A stretch of DNA of 64,000 nucleotides, from NCBI GenBank assembly GCA_016709845.1, contig JADJMA010000030.1, positions 14,473-78,472 on the forward strand. Direction: 5' to 3'. Below, piece after piece: positions 43,697-53,073 of the stretch (position 1 is its first letter; every line of letters starts with the position of its first letter). The position numbers and the translations under genes were made by a program. A model generated the notes under the pieces. The model was not told the origin of the DNA. It saw nothing but the letters and a program-made list of their open reading frames with translations, and searched no databases. This DNA is from Flammeovirgaceae bacterium. Its GTDB lineage: Bacteria; Bacteroidota; Bacteroidia; Cytophagales; Cyclobacteriaceae.

Positions 43697-43798
43697 TTCT
43701 TACAAATTCTGTCACAATACTTATTGCTGATTGTCTTACAATATATTGGCCATAGTGGGCCAATTTCATATTAATCTATTAACCTAATTGTTTGTCTC

Positions 43799-44569
43799 AT
43801 GAAGGAGATTTTGATTTTTTTCGTTGCTCATTGGTACTTGTCCCTGTTTTTCCAAACATTTTTTCTACATCGGTATGCCGCACATAAGGCATTCACCATG
43901 AGTCCGTTTGTTGAGAAGGTGGTGTACGTTCTTACCTGGATTTTTCAGGGCTCAAATTATTTAAGCCCTTATGGGTATGGCGTCATGCACCGCATGCATC
44001 ATGCCTATGCCGATACGGAAAATGACCCACATTCGCCCACCTATGATGAAACTATTTTTAAAATGATGTGGAAAACAAAAACCATCTATTCTGATCTTTC
44101 CAATAAAAGAATGGTAGTGGAAAAACGCTTTACAGAAGGAGTGCCTGACTGGGTTGCTTTTGACAAGTTTGCAAGATCGTGGCCATCGCGTCTATTCTGG
44201 GGAGCCTTATATGTTGCATTTTATGCACAATTTGCCACATATTGGTGGTTATGGCTATTGCTACCTATTCATTTTCTAATGAGCCCAATACATGGTGCAA
44301 TCATTAACTGGTTTGCCCATAAATACGGGTACAGAAATTTCCCTGTGGGAGATACGTCTAAGAACTTTTTGCCGGTCGATTTTTTGATGATGGGGGAGAG
44401 TTACCACAATAACCACCATAAATTTGGTAATAGAGCCAATTTTGGAGGTATTCGTTGGCATGAAATTGATCCTACCTATATAGTGATTAAGCTATTGGAT
44501 AAAATGAAGATCATTCGTCTGGTGCAACACAAAGAAATAAGTCTCGAACGTATTAAGAAGGCTGCGTAA
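43799..44569 (+). CDS. Acyl-CoA / fatty-acid desaturase
   Basis: Intact, 256 residues, four membrane helices. The three histidine boxes of membrane di-iron desaturases are present: HRYAAH, HRMHH and HNNHH, together with ADTENDPHSPTYDE after the second box. Introduces a double bond into membrane acyl chains, likely for membrane fluidity. The neighbouring cold-shock gene downstream makes a cold-adaptation link plausible but unproven. Confidence 0.92.
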   Translation: MKEILIFFVAHWYLSLFFQTFFLHRYAAHKAFTMSPFVEKVVYVLTWIFQGSNYLSPYGYGVMHRMHHAYADTENDPHSPTYDETIFKMMWKTKTIYSDLSNKRMVVEKRFTEGVPDWVAFDKFARSWPSRLFWGALYVAFYAQFATYWWLWLLLPIHFLMSPIHGAIINWFAHKYGYRNFPVGDTSKNFLPVDFLMMGESYHNNHHKFGNRANFGGIRWHEIDPTYIVIKLLDKMKIIRLVQHKEISLERIKKAA

Positions 44570-44574
44570 GTAGG

Positions 44575-44607
44575 TTTGATTAAATCCAGATTAATTACCT
44601 ATCTTTG
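44575..44607 (+). promoter_or_regulatory. Promoter of the cold-shock gene
   Basis: TTTG (44575-44578) and TATCTTTG (44600-44607) are spaced by 21 bp, a good match to the Bacteroidota -33/-7 promoter. The untranslated leader would be about 20 nt. Confidence 0.65.
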
Positions 44608-44633
44608 CGTTTTAAAATTTATAACAAATCACA

Positions 44634-44828
44634 ATGAAAGAAGGAACAGTAAAATTCTTTAACGAAACCAAAGGATTCGGTTTTGTAAAGGAGACCTCAT
44701 CAGGTCAGGAGTATTTCGTACATGTATCAGGTCTGGTAGATCAGATTCGTGAAAACGATTCAATTACTTTCGAACTGAAGGAAGGAAAAAAAGGTTTGAA
44801 TGCAGTCAACGTTCGCGTTGCTAATTAA
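44634..44828 (+). CDS. Cold-shock-domain protein
   Basis: Intact, 64 residues, a single cold-shock domain. RNP1 KGFGFV (13-18) and RNP2-like YFVHVS (27-32) bind single-stranded RNA or DNA. A monocistronic unit between its own promoter and a strong terminator, consistent with high expression. Acts as an RNA chaperone. Confidence 0.95.
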   Translation: MKEGTVKFFNETKGFGFVKETSSGQEYFVHVSGLVDQIRENDSITFELKEGKKGLNAVNVRVAN

Positions 44829-44850
44829 TACACCTAATTTTTTCAAAGAA

Positions 44851-44880
44851 AAGCCCTGACAATTGTCAGGGCTTTTTTTA
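44851..44880 (+). terminator. Rho-independent terminator
   Basis: Perfect 10-bp stem AAGCCCTGAC/GTCAGGGCTT with a 4-nt AATT loop and a run of T. Because of its symmetry it may also serve the leftward transcript of the convergent ABC-F gene. Confidence 0.93.
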
Positions 44881-44901
44881 TGCGATTGTTACAACGACTA
44901 C

Positions 44902-46524
44902 TTATACAGAATAGAGCAATTCCTTTTGGGCTTCAATAGGCTCACTCGAAATGTACTCATCGTACGTCATAAGCTTATCGATGTGGCCATTCGGAGTAAT
45001 TTCAATAATCCTGGTAGCAACTGTTTGCGTAAATTCGTGATCGTGCGAAGTAAACAGAACTGTGCCTGGGAAATCCTTTAGCGCATTATTAAATGCAGTG
45101 ATTGATTCAAGATCAAGATGGTTCGTGGGCTCATCAATGATTAATAGATTTGCTCCGGCCAACATCATGCGCGAAATCATACATCGCACTTTTTCGCCAC
45201 CAGACAATACGTTACATTTTTTAAAAACCTCTTCGCCTGAGAACAACATCTTGCCCAGGAATCCCCGGATATAAACTTCGTCTCTGTTTTCCTCATCAGA
45301 ATATTGTCTTAACCAATCTACCAGGTTGTCGTCAGATTGAAAATATGTTTCGTTGTTGACGGGGAGATAGGCAGGGGTAATGGTTTGCCCGAATTTGAAC
45401 CCACCTGCATCTGCCTTTAATTCGCCAATCAGGATTTGAAATAAAGTAGTGATGGTTAAACTGTCCTTACTTAAGAAGGCGATCTTATCCCCCTTGTTTA
45501 CAAAGAAATCAAGTTTCTTAAAAAGGACATTTCCATTTAATGAATGGGTTAATTCTTCCACATGAAGAATTTGGTCGCCAGCCGTTCGCTTCTGTTGAAA
45601 GATGATTGCCGGATATTTTCTGTTAGAGGGTTGAATGTCATCCAGATTGATTTTCTCTAACAATTTTCTGCGGCTGGTTGCTTGTTTTGATTTGGACGCA
45701 TTGGCACTAAACCGGGCAATAAATTCCTGCAATTCTTTCTTTTTTTCTTCTGCTTTTTTATTGGCCGAAGCTCTTTGCGATAGTGCTAATTGACTTGATT
45801 GATACCAGAAAGAATAGTTACCTGTATAAAGACGAATGGCCTTAAAGTCAATATCAACAATATGGGTGCAGACGGTATCAAGAAAATGACGATCGTGAGA
45901 GACCACAATCACCGTGTTCTTAAATTCCAAAAGAAAATCTTCCAGCCATCCTATGGTATGTAAATCCAGATCGTTGGTTGGTTCATCCAGAATCAAAATG
46001 TCGGGATTACCGTAAATAGCTTGTGCCAGCAGTACTCTTACTTTTTGAGCACCGCTTAATTCTTTTACCATTTTGTAATGGTCTTCCTCTACAATCCCCA
46101 ATCCACTGAGTAAGGCGGCTGCATCGGATTGTGCATTCCATCCATTAAGTTCTGCAAATTCAGCCTCTAACTCAGATGCTTTAATACCATCGGTCTCTGA
46201 AAAATCTGGCTTTTCATAAATAGCATCCTTTTCCTTCATTAAATTCCAGAGTCGCGTAAAGCCCATCATCACGGTATCCAACACAGCTACTTCATCGAAC
46301 TCGTAGTGATTTTGACGCAACACAGCCATCCTTTTACCCGGATCAATACTTACCTGACCGCGGGTTGGATCAATATCACCAGAAAGAATTTTCAAGAAGG
46401 TAGATTTGCCGGCACCGTTTGCACCGATTACTCCATAGCAATTACCCCCTATAAATTTGAGGTTTACCTCATCAAAAAGTACCCTCTTGCCAAATTGGAG
46501 AGTAAGATTATTCGCTGCAATCAT
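44902..46524 (-). CDS. ABC-F family ATPase (YbiT-like), degenerate second Walker A
   Basis: Intact, 540 residues from ATG 46524 (MIAANNLTLQFGKRV). Cassette one is complete: GANGAGKST, LSGAQKVR, LILDEPTNDLD, VSHDRHF. Cassette two keeps LSGGEKVRCM, LIIDEPTNHLD and SHDHEF, but its Walker A reads FLSKDSLTITTLFQ (350-363), lacking the P-loop glycines and the catalytic Lys. The linker is Lys-rich (SANASKSKQATSRRKLL). YbiT-type proteins act on the ribosome. I recall similar degenerate second P-loops in relatives from the phylum, so this is probably a lineage trait rather than an error. Confidence 0.9.
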   Translation of the reverse strand: MIAANNLTLQFGKRVLFDEVNLKFIGGNCYGVIGANGAGKSTFLKILSGDIDPTRGQVSIDPGKRMAVLRQNHYEFDEVAVLDTVMMGFTRLWNLMKEKDAIYEKPDFSETDGIKASELEAEFAELNGWNAQSDAAALLSGLGIVEEDHYKMVKELSGAQKVRVLLAQAIYGNPDILILDEPTNDLDLHTIGWLEDFLLEFKNTVIVVSHDRHFLDTVCTHIVDIDFKAIRLYTGNYSFWYQSSQLALSQRASANKKAEEKKKELQEFIARFSANASKSKQATSRRKLLEKINLDDIQPSNRKYPAIIFQQKRTAGDQILHVEELTHSLNGNVLFKKLDFFVNKGDKIAFLSKDSLTITTLFQILIGELKADAGGFKFGQTITPAYLPVNNETYFQSDDNLVDWLRQYSDEENRDEVYIRGFLGKMLFSGEEVFKKCNVLSGGEKVRCMISRMMLAGANLLIIDEPTNHLDLESITAFNNALKDFPGTVLFTSHDHEFTQTVATRIIEITPNGHIDKLMTYDEYISSEPIEAQKELLYSV

Positions 46525-46705
46525 ATTAAAAGTGAAATAAGCCGCAAAGGTAAGCAAAAGGACGAAATGGAGTTAGTTCCAATCTGGAATCGAAAGCATT
46601 ATTACCTGATAGGTTATGAGCGAGATTACCTTAATGGCTGACAGGCGTCATTTTTTGGCAAGGATAGGTGGACTAATATCGTACAGTCAAAAAAACGAGA
46701 TAATT

Positions 46706-47191
46706 ATGAAATCTAACGAGTTTTCTTCGGGGCAAAATAGTAGCCTCATTTTACTTCGAATTCTAATTGGATGGCACTTTTTATATGAAGGTGTTTTGAA
46801 ATTGTATAACCCTGCGTGGACCTCTAAGGGGTATCTTTTAAGCGCTTCCTTCTTTAAAACTTTTTTTGTTTGGATCTCCGGAGATTCGATGATTGGTATA
46901 GTCGACACCTTGAATATTGTTGGGCTTATTGCGGTAGGTGCTGGTTTATTACTAGGCCTTAAAATTAAATGGGCTTGTGTGGGTGGCATCTTGTTACTTG
47001 CCTTGTACTATCTGGCGCATCCACCATTTCCAGGTTTAGAACAAGGACCGGCCGAAGGAAGCTATTGGATGGTGAATAAGAATTTAATTGAAATGGCAGC
47101 GCTGCTGGTTCTTTACCAATTTCCTGTTTACACTTCCTTTGGTATTGAGCGATTGTTTAATCGGAAGAAAGTTGAATCTGTTAACGGATAA
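46706..47191 (+). CDS. DoxX-family membrane protein
   Basis: Intact, 161 residues from ATG 46706. Four membrane helices with the DoxX start (LLRILIGWHFLYEGVLKL) and a C-terminal NKNLIEMAALLVLY. It precedes the oxidoreductase gene by 25 bp in the same direction, so the two are likely an operon. DoxX proteins are often linked with respiratory or redox functions; the role here is unknown. Confidence 0.87.
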   Translation: MKSNEFSSGQNSSLILLRILIGWHFLYEGVLKLYNPAWTSKGYLLSASFFKTFFVWISGDSMIGIVDTLNIVGLIAVGAGLLLGLKIKWACVGGILLLALYYLAHPPFPGLEQGPAEGSYWMVNKNLIEMAALLVLYQFPVYTSFGIERLFNRKKVESVNG

Positions 47192-47216
47192 TATTTCACA
47201 GATAAAGAGATTGATC

Positions 47217-48840
47217 ATGAAAAAGGAAGATACTATTTTCAATCGCTGGAGCAGGCGAGATATGCTCAAGAGTTTAGCGGGTATACCTGTGCTGGGAACT
47301 GTTTGGTTTGCTGGAGCAAAATTGACGGGCACGGCCATGCAGGAAAAGGAATTCTTGTTAGAAACGTTAAACATTAAAGCTGCTGCGCCACCTGCTTCCG
47401 GGCCGATGTCAGGCGCTCCTATACGGTTGGGCGTTATTGGTTTTGGTATTCGTGGCGAACAGTTATGCCGTGCTCTTGGCTTTGCGACTAAGGAATGGCT
47501 GGCAAGCATGAAAGAATCTTCTGAGAAAAATCCGAACGATACCCGATTGAAAGAATTTCTAGATCAGGAAAATCTGAATTTGAAAATTACAGCAGTATGC
47601 GATGTGTTTGATGTAAATGCGGAACGAGTAATAAAATTCATTCTACAACGCCTGAGAATAAAGTTACCCGCTTTACCACGCATAAAGAATTAGTTACCAG
47701 CGGACAGGTGGATGCCGTGATTATTGCTACACCCGACCATTGGCACGCACCTATGGCCATTGATGCAATTAATGCGGGGGTACATGTGTATGTTGAAAAA
47801 CCAATGACACACAATATTTCAGAAACGTATGCTTTGCGCGAGGCAGTTCGGTCAAATGATAAAATTGTATTTCAAGTTGGCCACCAGCACCGGCAACCCA
47901 AAGTTTTCTTACGGCCATGGATATCATCACTAAAAAAACATTAGGCCACATCTCATTGATTACTACGAATACCAATCGCAATGATGATAATGGAGCCTGG
48001 CAATATGATATTCATGAAAAAGCCTCTTCGGAAACTATCGACTGGGATATGTTTTTAGGAAACGCACCTAAAGTTCCGTTTAATAAAGAACACTTTTTTC
48101 GTTGGAGAAAATGGTGGGCCTATGGTTCTGGACTTTCCGGTGATTTGTTAACACATGATTACGACCGGATTAATTGCTTGCTGAAGATGGGTATCCCGAC
48201 TTCGGTGATGGCTTCGGGTGGAATTTATACGCATAGAGATGGCCGCAATGTGCCCGATGTGTTACAGGTGAATATGGAGTATCCTGATTTTACCAGCGGA
48301 GGAAGTCAAGACTCAGGCAAGGAAAAAGGAATGACCTTTATTTATAGTGCAACGCTGGGAAATCAGTTTGATCGAGGTTCCTATTTAATGGGCCATGATG
48401 CCACCATGGAATTGGGCAATATGATTACTATATATGCCGATGCCAGAAGCACTCGATTTGCTGATATGATCAAAGAAAAACGGATTGATCCCAATGTACC
48501 CATCTATCAATACAATCCGATGGCTAATGCTACCGATGCCGTAACTTCTGCCACGGCCAAGTACTTCGCTAACAAAGGACTACTCTGGACCTACCGGGAT
48601 GGTAAACGTGTTGATTCAACCTTTCTGCATATGCGTGAATGGTTAAGTTGTATTCGCAACGGAGGTACACCTAGTTGTAGTATTACTCAAGGATTTCAGG
48701 AAGCTATTTCAGCCCACATGGCAGGGTTGTCTTATAAATTAGGGCGAAGGATTGAGTGGGATGCTGCTGCTGAGAAAATAATTTCTAAGCCAGGCGAAGA
48801 CCTCGATGCAATCTTAGTTAATAATGAGGTAATTGTTTAG
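47217..48840 (+). CDS. Tat-exported Gfo/Idh/MocA-family oxidoreductase
   Basis: About 540 residues with frame changes near 47640 and 47905. A twin-arginine signal (WSRRDMLKSLAG) precedes a Rossmann start (RLGVIGFGIRG), the EKPMTH motif of the family and HWHAP near the NAD site. The C-terminal domain has WDMFLGNAPK and HFFRWRKWWAYGSG, as in the Bacteroidota secreted dehydrogenases. Likely a periplasmic sugar-modifying NAD(P)-dependent enzyme with a tightly held cofactor. A hairpin follows the stop. Confidence 0.88.
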
Positions 48841-48862
48841 AAGATAATTGATCAACATTAAG

Positions 48863-48893
48863 AAGCTCATGGATTAATCGCTATGAGCTTTTT
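48863..48893 (+). terminator. Probable terminator
   Basis: Inverted repeat AAGCTCAT/ATGAGCTT with a 12-nt loop, then TTT. It is 23 bp after the oxidoreductase stop. The remaining gap to 49089 is AT-rich and shows nothing else. Confidence 0.6.
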
Positions 48894-49089
48894 GATTTAA
48901 TAAATTTTTTTGCTGACTGATGTCATTTTATAATTGAGACAGAAGAAGTAATATCGGGTATTCTATTAAAAGCAGCATGGATATTGAATACAATAAATTT
49001 AACTTAGCATCAATCGATTAACATATCGGAGAAACAGCGGAGTGTTTTGATAAAAATTATTTTATAATGGACAGCTAATAACCGAAGCA

Positions 49090-49512
49090 ATGAAAAAAAC
49101 GATACAAACCAAATCTCAATTTTATGCCTGGGTAACCACGATTTGCCTGCTTTTAGTGGTTGGCATTTCAGCGAGTCTGGGTGGGTTAGCACTTATAATA
49201 CATCCCTCCGGTGAGGTATTGAATTTAAATACCGTGGGGTTGAGTAACACCATGTTTACAGATTTTGAAGCGCCCGGCTTTATTCTTTTTTTTATTGTGG
49301 GTATACTTACTCTGTTAGCCGCTATACTAACCATGATGAAAAATCCATACTACGCAACGTTCACCTTTATTCAAGGCGCTATCCTTACAGGCTGGATTCT
49401 CGCACAGGTATATCTACTTCCACAAACTCATTTTTTACAATTGATTTACCTGCTGCTAGGTCTTATGTTAATGCTATTGGGTAACTTTCAAAAAAGTAGA
49501 CGTGCGCTTTAA
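49090..49512 (+). CDS. Four-helix membrane protein, unknown
   Basis: Intact, 140 residues, four membrane helices (TTICLLLVVGISASLGGLAL, FILFFIVGILTLLAAILT, TFIQGAILTGWILAQVYLL, LLLGLMLMLLG). Not assigned to a family. Stops 9 bp before the hydrolase-like membrane protein, so they are probably one operon. Confidence 0.72.
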   Translation: MKKTIQTKSQFYAWVTTICLLLVVGISASLGGLALIIHPSGEVLNLNTVGLSNTMFTDFEAPGFILFFIVGILTLLAAILTMMKNPYYATFTFIQGAILTGWILAQVYLLPQTHFLQLIYLLLGLMLMLLGNFQKSRRAL

Positions 49513-49521
49513 ATCATTAGC

Positions 49522-50532
49522 TTGGATTCAATTACCCACTTTGCCTTAGGAGCTTGTATTGGTGAACTTATTGCCACAAAACGCATTGGCAAAAAAGCCT
49601 TGCTACTGGGGGCACTTGCCCAGTCGATTCCTGATGGTGATTTTGTTTTTTCATTATGGATGGATCCATCATCAAGCGTGTTGGCGCATAGGGGATTTAC
49701 GCATTCTATTTTATTCGGATTTATAGTAACACTTCTGTTAGCCGGGCTTTTCCATCGAGGATGGGGAGGTGCCAAGGTCACTTTTAAATTTTGGGTATTC
49801 TTTTTCGGAACCCAGATTTTTACGCACATCATACTGGATGCATTTAATGCTTATGGAACGGGTTGGTTCGAACCCTTCAGTCATTATCGGGTATCCTTTA
49901 ATAGCTTATTTGTTGTCGATCCATTCTTCTCTCTATCCCTGGGTATTGCCACACTTGTTTTAATTTTCTCTTCCCTACACAATAGAAAAAGAAAGTACTG
50001 GGCACTTGGCGGAATTCTGGTAAGTATTCTCTATTTAAGTTATGGATTGTTTAATAAATATCAGGTTGATGTTGCTGGCCGAAATTCACTAGCTGAAAAC
50101 AGTAAGGTAATTCAATATTTTTCAACACCCACGCCTTTTAACACATGGCTTTGGTTTGTAGTGGCTAATACCGATTCAGGAAGTTACGTGGGGTATCGCT
50201 CAGTGTTTGATAAAAAACCCACTATTGATTTTCAGTTTTTTCAACGACAGGATTCATTAATTTATTTGGCGACTGATAAAGAAGCGGTGAGCCGACTTAA
50301 ACGTTTTTCTCAAGGTTATTATACGTGTGAGCTAAAAGGAGATACCTTGATTTTTAATGATCTGCGCTTTGGCCAAATGATCGGGTGGGAAAATCCAAGA
50401 GCAGGATTTGTATTTCATTATTATTTACAACCCAAGCTTGACAACCGACTTGTTTTGCAACGCGGAAGGTTTGCCGATTGGAATTGGCAAACTGCAAAGG
50501 ATTTTATAACTCGAATAAAAGGTAACGAATAG
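49522..50532 (+). CDS. YdjM/DUF457-family membrane-bound metal-dependent hydrolase
   Basis: Intact, 336 residues, start TTG 49522. Family signature at the N-terminus: MDSITHFALGACIGE, PDGDF and HRGFTHSILF, the His/Asp residues of the presumed metal site. About five membrane helices up to residue 190, then a soluble C-terminal domain of about 140 residues. Substrate unknown. Convergent with the PLD gene, 2 bp apart. Confidence 0.85.
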   Translation: MDSITHFALGACIGELIATKRIGKKALLLGALAQSIPDGDFVFSLWMDPSSSVLAHRGFTHSILFGFIVTLLLAGLFHRGWGGAKVTFKFWVFFFGTQIFTHIILDAFNAYGTGWFEPFSHYRVSFNSLFVVDPFFSLSLGIATLVLIFSSLHNRKRKYWALGGILVSILYLSYGLFNKYQVDVAGRNSLAENSKVIQYFSTPTPFNTWLWFVVANTDSGSYVGYRSVFDKKPTIDFQFFQRQDSLIYLATDKEAVSRLKRFSQGYYTCELKGDTLIFNDLRFGQMIGWENPRAGFVFHYYLQPKLDNRLVLQRGRFADWNWQTAKDFITRIKGNE

Positions 50533-50534
50533 AC

Positions 50535-51707
50535 TTATGTCTTTTCCTTTTTGAAATAAAATGTGAAAAGAAAAAAGATGAGCCTAACCGTTTCGTAAGC
50601 CAGTCGATGTATGAAGGTATCCACAATGGAAGTTTCTTTCGTAAATGATTCAGTAGTAATCGGATCACAATCTCTACGTATAATTTCTTCAAATTCTTTA
50701 TCGACCTGATTAGCAAAGGGCTGACTTAATACATCCAGGGTTAAGCTCACACTTGCGTACGTACTTATATTATTGAAATTATAGGATCCAACCATTACCC
50801 ATTGTCTATCATAAGTAGCCATCTTACCGTGCAAAACTTTCTTACGATATTCATAGATTTCAATATTATGCCTGAGTAGCCACGGATAGAAAAAACGCTC
50901 GGCCGCCTTAGCAAGAGCGACATCCGAAATTTTGGTAAGAATAATTTTAATGCGCACACCACGCTTGGCTGCCAATCTCAAATTTTTTCTAAGAATCCGA
51001 CCAGGTAAAAAATAGCTCGACATAATGGTGATATTCGATTTGGCCCGATGAAACATTTCAAGATAGCTTCTTGAAATCTGATTTCGATTTCGTACCCAAT
51101 CATTGATCCGAATTCGGATAAGACAATCCGCATCTGTGCTATGGCTCGTGCGCATCGCTGTCATCTTTGCTGATTGTTGCAATCCCCGAAACCACATTTG
51201 CACACACCGGTTATGCAATTCTGTAGACACCTCACCTTTAACAAAGACAGCCCAATCCATCCAGGCGGGTTTTTCGGGCAGATCATTGTAATGATTACTA
51301 ATATTGATTCCACCTACCAAGCCATATAATCCATCGGCCACGAAAATTTTATGGTGCATTCTTCGGCCAATATAAAATCGTCTGTTGTGTAATATCGACT
51401 TAAACCATCTGAAATTGATTCCGGATTTTTTAATAGCCTCTACCATTTCATCGGGTAATGAACGGGATGCATAGCCATCCAACAGGAGAAAGACCTTAAC
51501 ACCCCGAAGTGCTGCCCGAATTAAAGCATATGTAATCCGTTGCCCGGTTTCATCGGCTTTGTAGATATAAATTTGTAGATGAATGGTTTCTCTGGCCCGT
51601 TCAATCAGACTTTCAAGCAAATTAAAATAATCCGCTCCACCATGAACTAATTCAATGGTATTATTTGAAGAGTATCCGGTACCGGGCTGTATCAGTTTTT
51701 TATTCAT
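50535..51707 (-). CDS. Phospholipase D-like protein, cardiolipin synthase type
   Basis: Intact, 390 residues. Two HKD motifs: HHKIFVADGLYGLVGGIN and HGKMATYDRQWVMVGSYN, the second followed by N-rich residues as in cardiolipin synthases. The N-terminal hydrophobic segments of ClsA are lacking, as in ClsB. There is a weak hydrophobic, basic C-terminus (LIFFLFTFYFKKEK). Probably condenses phosphatidylglycerol; a phosphodiesterase role cannot be excluded. Confidence 0.86.
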   Translation of the reverse strand: MNKKLIQPGTGYSSNNTIELVHGGADYFNLLESLIERARETIHLQIYIYKADETGQRITYALIRAALRGVKVFLLLDGYASRSLPDEMVEAIKKSGINFRWFKSILHNRRFYIGRRMHHKIFVADGLYGLVGGINISNHYNDLPEKPAWMDWAVFVKGEVSTELHNRCVQMWFRGLQQSAKMTAMRTSHSTDADCLIRIRINDWVRNRNQISRSYLEMFHRAKSNITIMSSYFLPGRILRKNLRLAAKRGVRIKIILTKISDVALAKAAERFFYPWLLRHNIEIYEYRKKVLHGKMATYDRQWVMVGSYNFNNISTYASVSLTLDVLSQPFANQVDKEFEEIIRRDCDPITTESFTKETSIVDTFIHRLAYETVRLIFFLFTFYFKKEKT

Positions 51708-51790
51708 GACGATCTGATAAACTTATTGGCTGTTTCTCTTGTTTGGAATTAGATACTAAATACATTCAAATCAAAAGTAATTGAAAAGCT

Positions 51791-52510
51791 ATGCAATCCA
51801 TCAAAAACAAAGTTGTACTTATTACGGGCGGGAGCAAAGGAATTGGGCTAGGCATTGCCGAAGCTTTGGTGCACCAATTCGCCAAGGTGGCTATAACCAG
51901 TAGAACACAAGCCACTGCCGATAAAGCAGCTCTGGTATTGAATAAAATTGGTAAAGGTGAGGTGATCGGCATAGCAGCCGATGTTTGCGATCCAATTGCC
52001 CAGCAAAGAGCAGTGGAACAAGTAATTACTAAATGGGGGCGATTAGATGTTTTGATTGCCAATGCCGGTCTGGGTTATTTTGGGTCCGTAGATACACTTA
52101 CGATAGAGCAATGGAAGAAAACAATTGACACCAACTTGTCTGGAGTCTTTTATAGTTTGAAAGCTTCTGTACAGGCCTTGAAAGAATCGCAAGGGTATAT
52201 AATTACCATTGCCAGTCTGGCGGGTACCAATTTTTTTGAAGGTGGTGCGGCTTACAATGCCAGTAAGTTTGGACTTGTTGGGTTTACACAAGCGGCTATG
52301 CTGGATCTTCGGAAATTTGGAATTAAGGTTGCTACCATTATGCCGGGTTCGGTTGCTACAGAGTTTAATGCCCACACACCTTCGGCCAAAGATGCGTGGA
52401 AGATACAGCCCGAAGACATTGGGCAACTGGTGGTTGATTTATTAGAAATGAACCCAAGAACCTTGCCTAGTAAAATTGAAGTTCGCCCCAGTATGCCAGG
52501 AGGGAAATAG
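51791..52510 (+). CDS. Short-chain dehydrogenase/reductase
   Basis: Intact, 239 residues, classical SDR length. Cofactor motif TGGSKGIG (12-19), NAG at 91-93, catalytic Ser142, Tyr155 and Lys159 (YNASK), then the PG motif in MPGSVATEF. NADP(H)-dependent oxidoreductase of FabG-like type; the substrate is unknown. Its stop is 1 bp from that of the convergent DUF2267 gene. Confidence 0.93.
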   Translation: MQSIKNKVVLITGGSKGIGLGIAEALVHQFAKVAITSRTQATADKAALVLNKIGKGEVIGIAADVCDPIAQQRAVEQVITKWGRLDVLIANAGLGYFGSVDTLTIEQWKKTIDTNLSGVFYSLKASVQALKESQGYIITIASLAGTNFFEGGAAYNASKFGLVGFTQAAMLDLRKFGIKVATIMPGSVATEFNAHTPSAKDAWKIQPEDIGQLVVDLLEMNPRTLPSKIEVRPSMPGGK

Positions 52511-52511
52511 A

Positions 52512-52967
52512 TTACGGGGTGTGTGACCACACTAAAAACGAATCCTTCATGTCTTCCGGAAGCACGGCAATAATGTCGTGAAGTTCGCCAGCTGAAACGT
52601 AATCGGCCAGGGTCTTTACCACAGCTTCAATACCCTTGATGGCATCATCCTCAAGATTTGAAAAATCGCGCCAGGAAGAAAGTCCATCCAGTCGTACTAC
52701 TTCTTGTGCAAATTCTCTCATGGTGTGTAGTTTAACTTGATTACGCGAAGGTTGCCAGCCCTCCACATAAAGTGCTTTTATTGCCATGGGCAATTGAGCT
52801 AGTAATTGAAACGATTCTTCCAGCGTAAGTCTGTTGCGTAAGGTGTGTAGCACACACCGTAAAACCCTACCGGCACGATCCTTATTCTTTTCATCGCCTA
52901 AACGCGCTGCTAACCGATTGACAAACTCATTGCCTTTGGCTGCATGCTTTTCAAAATTGAGTGGCAT
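52512..52967 (-). CDS. DUF2267 protein
   Basis: Intact, 151 residues, all-helical. The repeated pattern (AGRVLRCVLHTLRNRLTLEE, LLAQLPMAIKALYVEGW, VVKTLADYVSAGELHDIIAV, LPEDMKDSF) is typical of DUF2267, two copies of a small helical unit. Function unassigned. Followed leftward by uxuA after a 107-bp gap upstream of which nothing clear is seen. Confidence 0.85.
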   Translation of the reverse strand: MPLNFEKHAAKGNEFVNRLAARLGDEKNKDRAGRVLRCVLHTLRNRLTLEESFQLLAQLPMAIKALYVEGWQPSRNQVKLHTMREFAQEVVRLDGLSSWRDFSNLEDDAIKGIEAVVKTLADYVSAGELHDIIAVLPEDMKDSFLVWSHTP

Positions 52968-53073
52968 AGCATTACTTTGGTTTAGTGATTATCACATGCC
53001 ATTAATGTCACTAACTAAATTCAATAAATAAATGACGGTTGTCATTTTTAGAAAATAATCTCGCAGGTAAGGG

